22,492 nt of DNA from DASQDN01 sp035630195 (lineage in GTDB: Bacteria; Acidobacteriota; Terriglobia; Bryobacterales; Bryobacteraceae), in NCBI GenBank assembly GCA_035630195.1, contig DASQLD010000177.1:1-22492 (forward strand). The letters run 5' to 3'. Below the pieces are notes generated by a model. That model did no database searches. It saw nothing but the letters and a program-made list of their open reading frames with translations, and was not told where the DNA came from. The translations under genes and the position numbers were made by a program. Position 1 is the stretch's first letter. The number at the start of each line of letters is the position of its first letter. Of the stretch, positions 1-7,058 are shown in pieces.

Positions 1-120
1 TGACATGATTTGGATTATCGGTTCAAGACGGTAGGTCTACACTACATCACATTTCCAATTCTGCCCGATCAAAACAAAGTACTTCGTTTTTGTTCTGACC
101 TCAATTTCGATGTTTTCAGC
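1..120. other. Left-edge non-coding stretch with a near-palindrome
   Basis: No gene with a usable start is visible here. The plus frame beginning at base 1 (a TGA) stays open to a TAG near 144 but contains no ATG. The only structure is the near-perfect 20-bp palindrome at 71-90. The stretch lies just downstream of the decayed glutaminase gene, which reads leftward and ends at 121. Confidence 0.5.
71..90. repeat. 20-bp near-palindrome downstream of the glutaminase remnant
   Basis: The sequence AAAACAAAGTACTTCGTTTT equals its own reverse complement except at one base pair. It could be a protein-binding operator, or a weak hairpin with a GTAC loop followed by a T-rich tail. It is A+T-rich, which makes chance symmetry more likely. 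Confidence 0.4.
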
Positions 121-1174
121 TCAATACTGACGAACTTCGGCTAGGCCCACTGAGTGCGGCGAGAACAGATTGTAGTTCAGTTTCTGCGCAACGTAGGAGA
201 TCACCTTCTGCGCTTAAACTCTATTTCCAGCCTCATCGAGCGGAGGCGCGAATACTGCTATGGCGCCCTTGCCGGGAATCACGGCAACAATCCCACTGCC
301 TACGCCGCTCTTCGCTGGCGGGCCCACGTGCCACGACCAGCCGCCCGAGCCGTCATATAGGCCTGCGGTTGCCATAACAGAACGGATGTGCGGCACGTGC
401 TCCGCTTTGATCAGTCGTTCGCCGGTAATCGGATTGACGCCATGATTGGCGAGTGTTGCGCCCATGACCGCAAGCTGCCTTGCATTCACGCCAACCGAGC
501 ACTGCTTCGTATAGACATCGACGGATTCCAGGGGGTCGGCGTAAATTCTCATATTTAAGGAGCAGGTAGCCCAAGGCGCGATTACCCTGGTTCGTGGCAG
601 CTTCTGATTGGTAGATATCCTGAATCAGGGAGAGTCGTTCCCCTGCGGCCCTGCTGTAGAAATTCAGGATCTTGTTCCACTTGTCGGCCGCACTGCCTTT
701 GATCAAGCTAACCGTCGCTATCGCGCCGGCGTTCACAAGCGGATTGCCCGTATGTGTCGGCATATCGACCACCGCGCTGACAGAATTGAACGGCCGGCCC
801 GTAGCCTCGGAACCGATCTTTGCGAACACCTGGTGGGCGCCTGCCTCTTCCATCGCGAGCACGAGAGAATAGACCTTCGAAATCGACTGAATAGAGAATG
901 GCGTCGTCGCGTCACCCACGGTGTAGCTTTCCTTATCGGTGCTCACCAACGCTATTCCGAACAGTTTTGCATCCACCTTAGCCAGTGCGGGGTACTGCCC
1001 TGACCAGTTCCGCGCGAGGTGCGACGGGGCTTCGCTGTCTGCTTACCGCCGGCGCCTGCCCGCCGACGGAAAAAGCAAGAATTGCCGTCAAGGCTGCCAC
1101 CGTCACAATGATGCTTGCGAACCGTATCTTGGGCTGTGCATGATAGCTCTGGATGTCTTCGTTACCCTACTCAC
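121..1174 (-). pseudogene. glsA: Decayed secreted glutaminase (GlsA family)
   Basis: This is the remnant of a serine-type glutaminase, which hydrolyses glutamine to glutamate and ammonia. From 976 down to about 550 the minus strand encodes the first part of the enzyme, including the catalytic SxxK motif in FSIQSISK and the NPLVNAGAI motif. Near 545-552 the homology moves into another frame (one extra base), which continues with CSVGVNARQLAVMGATLANHG and the AKSGVGSGI loop. That frame meets TAA at 214-216 within LDEAGNRV, yet the same frame continues past it with a glutaminase-like C-terminus (AQKVISYVAQKLNYNLF) to TGA at 121-123. Upstream, a hydrophobic signal-peptide-like stretch (FASIIVTVAALTAILAF) lies in a different frame from the catalytic part. 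The helix normally preceding YIPALAKV is missing. A GTG at 1174 behind AGGAG fits the ancestral start. Four separate defects argue for real gene death rather than one sequencing error. Confidence 0.87.
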
Positions 1175-1181
1175 ACACTGA

Positions 1182-1752
1182 AATCTCCTACTCCCGCACC
1201 ATACCGCCGGCGCGAGAACAGCGAGAGCAACCCATCGCACAACGCAAACGCCTCTGCTGGCCGAACGTCCGTATTGTCGAAACGTTATTTGAATAAGTGT
1301 GACTTTCCAGCCTCGCACTTCAGAGACCCTAGGGGCCGTATCGCGCCTAACTCTGAACGCGGCTTCAACTGCTGCCTATCCAAAACGTATCTCGAGATGT
1401 CCGGCATAACGATTCTCGGCTCGACATTGCTCAACTTCTAAGCCTCCCATTCACTGCCCACTTGGCTGTTCGCCATTGATGACTAGCCGTACACGTCCTT
1501 AACAAGGATTGATTGATAAACATGTAAGCTGTAAATAATTTCGCGAACCCCTCACCACCTGTTGCCGTCCGCGAGCACTATCCATCAGTAGACTTGCGGA
1601 CCAGGATGCCAACGGACTCAACAGAACCCGTGATGGGAGGGCGTTGCCCACTTCCTTCCAAGCTCCTCGAAGCGGCTTCCAGTACTGGCCAACCAATAAA
1701 AAAAGACCTGTTCTACTTCCGTGGCATCAGGTGACGTGACTGGAGTTCAAAG
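1182..1752. other. Long intergenic stretch between glsA remnant and aspA
   Basis: About 570 bp without a convincing gene. Open frames exist (plus strand to 1441; minus strand 1696 to 1499, TTG start), but they lack ribosome sites and recognisable domains. An A+T-rich patch at 1509-1541 contains TTGATA and, 17 bp on, TAATTT. It is the most promoter-like segment, but the match is poor and would leave a leader of about 200 nt before aspA. No terminator or known riboswitch fold was recognised. Confidence 0.4.
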
Positions 1753-3171
1753 ATGATGCCGGAAGTATCGTCAAACATCCGCGCCGAGAAAGATCTGCTG
1801 GGATCTAGGGAAGTCCCGGCAGGCGCATACTATGGAATTCAAACACTCCGCGGTTTGGAGAACTTCCACATATCAGGTGTTCCCCTATCACACTACCCGG
1901 AGCTCATTGAGGCGTTAGCGATGATCAAAATGGCCGCTGCCCGGGCGAATCGGGATTGCGGTCAATTCAGTAAAGAAATCGCGAACGGTATTGAGGCCGC
2001 TTGCGCCGAATTGATCGCGGGTCGACTTCACGATCAGTTTCAGCTGGACATTTTTCAAGGCGGCGCCGGCACTTCGACCAATATGAATGCCAACGAAGTC
2101 ATTGCCAACCGCGCATTGGAATTGATGGGAAAGCGCAAGGGAGAATACGATTACTGCGATCCTCACGATCACGTGAATGGTTCGCAGTCCACGAATGACG
2201 CGTACCCTTCCGCCCTGCATATCGCTCTTGCTCTCGGAAATCGTAAGCTGATTCGGGAGCTGAGAAGTCTGACAGACTCTCTCCGAACCAAAGCGAAGGA
2301 GTTCGATCACATCGTGAAGATGGGGCGCACCCAACTTCAAGACGCTGTGCCAATGACCTTGGGGCAGGAATTCGCGGCATTCGCGCGGAGCCTGGACGAC
2401 GAGATCGACGCGCTCCAACGAGTCGAAGCTGTCCTTCATGAGGTGAATATGGGCGGCACCGCCATCGGGACAGGCTTGAACGCCCCGACTGGATTCGCGG
2501 AAACCTGCACGGCTCACTTGGCAGCCATTACGGGAATGCCCATCCGACTAGCTCAGAACCTCGTCGAAGCAACGCAAGATACACAAGCGTTTGTCCTGTA
2601 TAGCTCGGTTCTAAAAAGCTTGAGCATCAAGGCTTCGAAGATTTGTAACGATCTTCGGCTTCTATCTTCAGGACCGCGAGCAGGATTGCACGAGATCAAC
2701 CTTCCGCCTATGCAGCCTGGATCATCAATCATGCCAGGCAAAGTAAATCCGGTCATTCCGGAGGTAGTGAATCAGGTTTGCTACCGGGTCATCGGCAGTG
2801 ACCTGACCGTTACGTTGGCGGCGGAGGCGGGGCAACTTCAACTGAACGTGATGGAGCCAGTGATCGCCGCGTGTCTGCTCGAAAGTCAGACGCTCCTATA
2901 CAACGCGACCCGAACTTTGCGTGAGCGCTGCATTATCGGGATCACAGCGAACGAGGATGTTTGCCGCCTGTACTTGGAGCGATCGATCGGGACTGTTACA
3001 GCATTGAATCCCGTCGTCGGTTACGAGAAGACGACGGAACTGGCGGCTGAAGCGCTCCGGACGGGCAAAGGCATAGTAGAGCTTGTGCGTGAGAGGGGGC
3101 TTCTAACCGAGCAGCAGCTTGCCAGCATCCTGGATCCTGCGAATATGATCGGCGCCCGGTGGCGATCTTGA
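1753..3171 (+). CDS. aspA: Aspartate ammonia-lyase (aspartase)
   Basis: Converts L-aspartate to fumarate and ammonia in the cytoplasm; a homotetramer in the fumarase/aspartase superfamily. At 472 residues it has the usual family length. It carries the signature GSSIMPGKVNP at residues 323-333 (the flexible loop with the catalytic Ser), TSTNMNANE at 107-115 and STNDAYPSA at 146-154. TSTNMN and the segment LQDAVPMTLGQEF match aspartase; class II fumarase has TQTNMN/TQSNMN and a different LxDA segment. The ATG at 1753 has GGAG seven bases upstream; the ATG at 1756 is an equally short alternative. The dicarboxylate transporter follows after 10 bp and asparaginase after that, so the likely role is catabolism of asparagine-derived aspartate rather than fumarate hydration. 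Confidence 0.94.
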   Translation: MMPEVSSNIRAEKDLLGSREVPAGAYYGIQTLRGLENFHISGVPLSHYPELIEALAMIKMAAARANRDCGQFSKEIANGIEAACAELIAGRLHDQFQLDIFQGGAGTSTNMNANEVIANRALELMGKRKGEYDYCDPHDHVNGSQSTNDAYPSALHIALALGNRKLIRELRSLTDSLRTKAKEFDHIVKMGRTQLQDAVPMTLGQEFAAFARSLDDEIDALQRVEAVLHEVNMGGTAIGTGLNAPTGFAETCTAHLAAITGMPIRLAQNLVEATQDTQAFVLYSSVLKSLSIKASKICNDLRLLSSGPRAGLHEINLPPMQPGSSIMPGKVNPVIPEVVNQVCYRVIGSDLTVTLAAEAGQLQLNVMEPVIAACLLESQTLLYNATRTLRERCIIGITANEDVCRLYLERSIGTVTALNPVVGYEKTTELAAEALRTGKGIVELVRERGLLTEQQLASILDPANMIGARWRS

Positions 3172-3181
3172 GAGCCTGTGC

Positions 3182-4504
3182 ATGATATGGCTCGACCTGA
3201 TCGTCGTGCTTGTCTGCATAATTGCTGGGGCCCGTCTCGGGGGTATCGGCCTGGGTACAGTGGCCGCCCTTGGCATGAGCTTTTTCGTCTTCGGACTGGG
3301 AAGGGTTCCCGGTCAGTTTCCCGGCGAAGTGCTTCTGATCGTTTTGTGCGTGGTAACACTGGCAGCCTCGCTCCAAGCGGCTGGAGGGCTTGACCTCATG
3401 GTGTCGATAGCAGAAAAGGCGTTGCGCCGCCATCCCAGCCAGATCACATTCCTCGCTCCATTGATCTCTTATCTCTTCACCTTCGTATCCGGTACCGGAC
3501 ACGTCTCATACTCGTTGCTGCCGATTATTGCGGAGGTGGCGCGAAAAGTGAAGGAGCGGCCTGAGCGCCCGCTGTCAATCTCCGTCATTGCATCGCAAGC
3601 CGCAGTCACGGCAAGCCCGATGTCTGCCGCTACTGCCGGAATGGTGGCGCTCCTCTCACGAGGCGGCCGCTTTGGGCTTACCGACATTCTCCTGGTGTGC
3701 ATACCGTCGACATTGATTGGCGTACTGGCTGGAGCCCTGGCTGTGAGGAAGATGGGTTTGGAACTCGACGACGATCCGGTGTATCAACAGCGGCTCTCCC
3801 GGGGCGAAGTGGGTAGCGACGGGAGTACGGAAGTGCGTGCCGTCCGTGCCGGAGCCAAGTCCTCCGTCCTAATCTTCGTGGGCGCCGTGATAGTGATTAC
3901 GCTGCTTGGCCTGGCCCCCGGTCTCCGGCCCGAATTTCTCGTGGATGGGGAGCCTCAGAAGCTCAGCATGGTCTTTTCAATATCGTTGGTGACCTTATCG
4001 GCTACGGCATGGATACTGTTCGCTTCGAAGGTTAGTCCGGATGCCGTTGTTACGGGAAGTGTAATGAAAGCCGGTATAGTCGCGGTGATCTCGATCCTAG
4101 GTATCGCCTGGTTGGGCTCGACCTTCTTTGAAAATCATCAGGCCGAGATCCTGGGGTCCATTTCCACCTACTTACAGCAGTATCCGTTGCTCTTCTCGTT
4201 CGCGCTTTTCCTGTTATCGATTTTGTTGTACAGCCAAGCTGCAACAGTGGCTGCGTTGATGCCGGTGGGTCTCCAACTAGGCTTGGCGCCGCCGCTGTTG
4301 CTCGCGATGTTTCCGGCTGTCAACGGGTACTTCTTTTTGCCGACCTATGCCACAATCGTCGCCGCGATTCAGTTCGACTCCACCGGCACGACCAGCATCG
4401 GCAAATGGGTGCTGAACCATAGCTTCATGCGGCCCGGACTCGTGACGACAGTGGTCGCTCTGGTCGTTGGATTCGCGGTGTCAAGGGCCCTGTACGGATC
4501 ATGA
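3182..4504 (+). CDS. dcuA: Anaerobic C4-dicarboxylate transporter, DcuA/DcuB family
   Basis: Inner-membrane carrier exchanging aspartate, fumarate or malate for succinate. The 440-residue protein is hydrophobic throughout, with about ten membrane segments. It matches the Dcu family at GARLGGIGLG (residues 16-25), in the ASLQAAGGLD segment near 61-70, at SGTGHVSYSLLPIIAEVA (about 98-115) and in the ITASP-like stretch VTASPMSAATAG. It lies 10 bp after aspA, and its last codons overlap the asparaginase start as ATGA (4501-4504), so translational coupling is likely. In Dcu systems aspartate enters, is deaminated to fumarate, and succinate leaves. Which substrate dominates cannot be read from sequence; dcuA rather than dcuB is chosen on the aspartase neighbour. 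Confidence 0.9.
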   Translation: MIWLDLIVVLVCIIAGARLGGIGLGTVAALGMSFFVFGLGRVPGQFPGEVLLIVLCVVTLAASLQAAGGLDLMVSIAEKALRRHPSQITFLAPLISYLFTFVSGTGHVSYSLLPIIAEVARKVKERPERPLSISVIASQAAVTASPMSAATAGMVALLSRGGRFGLTDILLVCIPSTLIGVLAGALAVRKMGLELDDDPVYQQRLSRGEVGSDGSTEVRAVRAGAKSSVLIFVGAVIVITLLGLAPGLRPEFLVDGEPQKLSMVFSISLVTLSATAWILFASKVSPDAVVTGSVMKAGIVAVISILGIAWLGSTFFENHQAEILGSISTYLQQYPLLFSFALFLLSILLYSQAATVAALMPVGLQLGLAPPLLLAMFPAVNGYFFLPTYATIVAAIQFDSTGTTSIGKWVLNHSFMRPGLVTTVVALVVGFAVSRALYGS

Positions 4505-5595
4505 ACGCATGGAAGAAGGGAGAAGCGGTGCTCAAAAGTAAAGCTATCGTCACGCTCACGGCCGTGGTTTGTTGCGGTGGTGCTATCGTGGCCCAGGAGA
4601 CCGGCAAACTTCCGGTGGTGAAAATCATTGCTACCGGGGGAACCATCGCGGGCGAGGCCGCAACTTCGGCTCAGGCCGAATATAAATCTGGGCAAGTCGG
4701 CGTAGAGGCTTTAATCAAGGCCGTTCCTACGTTGAGCAAGATAGCTAGGGTGAGCGGCGAACAAATCGCCAATGTAGGTAGCCAGGACATGTCCGATGAA
4801 ATCTGGCTCAAGCTTGCGAAACGAATCAATCAACTTGCCGCATCGCCCGATGTCAACGGGATTGCCATTACTCACGGCACTGACACCATGGAGGAGACCG
4901 CCTATTTTCTTCACCTCGCCGTGAAAACCAAAAAGCCGGTGGTACTCACAGGTTCCATGCGTCCGTCGACAGCCTTAAGCGCGGATGGTCCGCTAAACAT
5001 CTATAACGCGGTCGCAGTCGCTGCCGACCCGCAGGCTGTGGGTCGAGGAGTCCTTGTGTCGATCAACGACCAGATTCACAGCGCGCACGACATCACAAAG
5101 ACACACACAACCGCCACGGACACTTTCATGTCGCCGTACCGTGGCGTGATAGGGGCAACTGCGTACGGTCTCAGCCACTACTACCGCAGTCCCTATAGGA
5201 AGCACACCGTTGATACTCCTTTTAATGTTGACTCGGCCACGGGTCTGCCGAGAGTAGACATCCTATACATCTTCGAAGATATGCCCGGCGACCTTGTGGA
5301 TGCATCGGTGAAGGCAGGCGCAAAGGGAATCGTTGCAGCAGGTGTAGGCAATGGCAACATGCCGAAGGCGGTCATGGATGCGCTTGCTCGTGCAGCGAAA
5401 AGCGGCGTGGTCGTGGTGCGCGCATCCCGGGTCCCGTTGGGCTTTGTGGGGCGAAATGTGGAAGTGGATGACGACAAGCTGAACTTTGTCGCAGCGGAGG
5501 AATTGAACCCGCCGAAAGCGCGGATTCTTCTCAGGCTGGGGCTAATGCAGACAACTGATCCAAAGCACATTCAACGAATGTTCAACGAATATTGA
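4501..5595 (+). CDS. ansB: Secreted type II L-asparaginase
   Basis: Hydrolyses L-asparagine (often also some glutamine) to aspartate and ammonia, probably in the periplasm. Both catalytic threonine motifs are present: ATGGTIAG at residues 44-51 and HGTDTMEE at 125-132. The substrate-binding GSQDMSDE lies at 93-100. The N-terminus is a signal peptide: Lys-rich, hydrophobic AIVTLTAVVCCGGAIVA, likely cut before QETGK; there is no good lipobox. The start at 4501 overlaps the transporter stop (ATGA). An in-frame GTG at 4528, preceded by GGGAG, would give a cleaner signal peptide and is a serious alternative. The aspartate made outside the inner membrane can enter through the upstream Dcu carrier and be used by aspartase, so the three genes form a pathway. 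Confidence 0.93.
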   Translation: MNAWKKGEAVLKSKAIVTLTAVVCCGGAIVAQETGKLPVVKIIATGGTIAGEAATSAQAEYKSGQVGVEALIKAVPTLSKIARVSGEQIANVGSQDMSDEIWLKLAKRINQLAASPDVNGIAITHGTDTMEETAYFLHLAVKTKKPVVLTGSMRPSTALSADGPLNIYNAVAVAADPQAVGRGVLVSINDQIHSAHDITKTHTTATDTFMSPYRGVIGATAYGLSHYYRSPYRKHTVDTPFNVDSATGLPRVDILYIFEDMPGDLVDASVKAGAKGIVAAGVGNGNMPKAVMDALARAAKSGVVVVRASRVPLGFVGRNVEVDDDKLNFVAAEELNPPKARILLRLGLMQTTDPKHIQRMFNEY

Positions 5596-5623
5596 GTCCC
5601 ATTAGTGAATGCGGAGAAGACTC

Positions 5624-5649
5624 GGAGCCCACATGAGGAGCCCACATGA
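5624..5649 (+). repeat. 13-bp tandem duplication of a ribosome site plus start codon
   Basis: GGAGCCCACATGA occurs twice back to back (5624-5636 and 5637-5649). Each copy contains GGAG, five bases, then ATG. The second ATG (5646) starts the porin. The first ATG (5633) is in another frame and reads eight codons to a TGA at 5657-5659, inside the porin gene. The duplication thus makes two closely spaced initiation sites. Confidence 0.85.
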
Positions 5650-6875
5650 AAAGAAGTGAAGAAGCTTATCTCGGAGTTCGACCCCGGCTAGTCGCCCTTT
5701 TGTGCGGCCTTAGTCTTGTTTGTGCGGGACAGACTACAACAGCCTCAGATACCAAGCCTTGGCTGCAAGTTTACGGGTTCGCGATGATGGATGCCGGCTA
5801 TGACTTTAAACAGGTAAACCCGGATTGGTTCGACGTCATCCGTCCCACAAAACTTCCATCCCTAAAGAATGAGTTTGGAGCGGACGGAAATACTTACTTC
5901 AGCGTCCGCCAGACCAGATTTGGGGCGAAATCCGAAGTTCCTACGGCACTCGGCCCTTTGTCGACAATCTTCGAGTTTGAACTCTTCGGCACGGGCGTCG
6001 ATGCGGGTCAGACGACGTTCCGATTGCGTCATGCGTACGGCGAGCTCGGCCAGTTTGGCGCTGGCCAGACCTGGAGTCCGTTCATGGACATCGACGTCTT
6101 TCCCAACTCGGTTGAGTACTGGGGACCGACGGGTATGGTCTTCTTCCGTAACGTTCAATTCCGTTGGATGCCGGTCAAGGGCGACTCTCGGATCACTGTG
6201 GCGCTAGAGCGGCCCGGCGCAAGCGCCGATCAGGGCCGCTATTCGGACAGAATCGAACTCCAGGATGTGCGAGCCCACTTCCCTGCTCCCGATATTTCTG
6301 GTGAGGCGAGACTTGGCAGAAAGTGGGGCTATGTCCGAGTGGGCGCCATTCTCCGCCGCATCGAGTGGCAGGACATCGGAACAGATCAATTCGACCTCTC
6401 GGGCGGAGTCTGGGGGTGGGGAGTCAACTTCAGTTCCAACCTCAAAGTGCACAAAGATAATGTCCTTAAGTTCCAGATTGTTTATGGAAAGGGCGTACAG
6501 AACTACATGAATGACGCCCCAGCCGACATAGGTCCAGCGCCGGATCCGAGCAATACCAGCACGCCGCTTGTCGGAAAACCGATACCTTTAGTTGGCATCG
6601 TTGCATTTTACGACCATTACTGGAGTCAGAAATGGAGCAGCACAATCGGTTACTCGCGTCTCGATACCGACAACACTTCGGGCCAAAGCGACAACGCGTT
6701 CAGGACTGGACAATATGCCGTAACCAATCTTCTCTATTATCCGGTTAAAGACGCTATGGCAGGCGCTGAGTTTCAGTACGGATATCGCAAGAACTTCCGG
6801 GATGGATGGAGCGTCCCTGACTATCGGATTCAATTCTCGTTCAAGTACAACTTCTCATTCCGAATAGGCGGATAG
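5646..6875 (+). CDS. DcaP-like outer-membrane porin
   Basis: A 409-residue protein with an N-terminal signal sequence (hydrophobic LVALLCGLSLVCAG after a basic start), followed by alternating aromatic and polar beta strands typical of a 16-strand porin and an aromatic-rich last strand (FSFKYNFSF). The opening strand with YGFAMMDAGYDF, the segment RQTRFGAKSEV and GQTWSPFMD resemble the DcaP family of trimeric porins, first known for dicarboxylate uptake in Acinetobacter. Placed 50 bp after asparaginase and in line with a dicarboxylate carrier, it plausibly admits asparagine, aspartate or dicarboxylates through the outer membrane. Substrate choice is inference. The start at 5646 is set by the second copy of a duplicated GGAG-ATG unit. 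Confidence 0.82.
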   Translation: MKRSEEAYLGVRPRLVALLCGLSLVCAGQTTTASDTKPWLQVYGFAMMDAGYDFKQVNPDWFDVIRPTKLPSLKNEFGADGNTYFSVRQTRFGAKSEVPTALGPLSTIFEFELFGTGVDAGQTTFRLRHAYGELGQFGAGQTWSPFMDIDVFPNSVEYWGPTGMVFFRNVQFRWMPVKGDSRITVALERPGASADQGRYSDRIELQDVRAHFPAPDISGEARLGRKWGYVRVGAILRRIEWQDIGTDQFDLSGGVWGWGVNFSSNLKVHKDNVLKFQIVYGKGVQNYMNDAPADIGPAPDPSNTSTPLVGKPIPLVGIVAFYDHYWSQKWSSTIGYSRLDTDNTSGQSDNAFRTGQYAVTNLLYYPVKDAMAGAEFQYGYRKNFRDGWSVPDYRIQFSFKYNFSFRIGG

Positions 6876-6919
6876 TAAGGCCGACCAGAATCTTCGGCCG
6901 TCTGAGAAAGGACCAATTG

Positions 6920-6935
6920 TGAATTCCGGAATTCA
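6920..6935. promoter_or_regulatory. Perfect 16-bp palindrome between porin and MFS genes
   Basis: TGAATTCCGGAATTCA is identical to its reverse complement. It lies 45 bp after the porin stop and 123 bp before the MFS start, in a 183-bp gap. With no loop and no T-run it looks more like a dimeric-regulator binding site than a terminator. No regulator gene lies nearby to pair it with. Confidence 0.4.
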
Positions 6936-7058
6936 TCAGGAACCCGATTTAAAAGATGTTCCGTCAAGGCAATGCGCTAGCTTCATGATCGTGAGCAACA
7001 TAACCGCCACTAATCGCGGCGTCAATCTCGACGCGACCTTGGTGCTCTCCTGAAGAAT

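Noticed and set aside
4..144. Plus-strand open frame after the TGA at base 1
   Set aside because: It has no ATG, GTG or TTG start with a ribosome site and resembles nothing I recognise; it cannot be separated from chance.
1115..1441. 108-codon plus-strand frame in the gap before aspA
   Set aside because: It overlaps the 5' end of the glutaminase remnant, has no ribosome site, and its composition (Ser, Arg, Asn-rich, no domain) looks like chance.
1499..1696. 65-codon minus-strand frame (TTG start) upstream of aspA
   Set aside because: No ribosome site and no domain. The wording felt faintly familiar as a recurring spurious ORF, but I cannot support a gene or a repeat from this window.
1753..3171. 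Class II fumarase instead of aspartase
   Set aside because: TSTNMN and LQDAVPMTLGQEF are aspartase-type, and the neighbours are asparaginase and a Dcu carrier.
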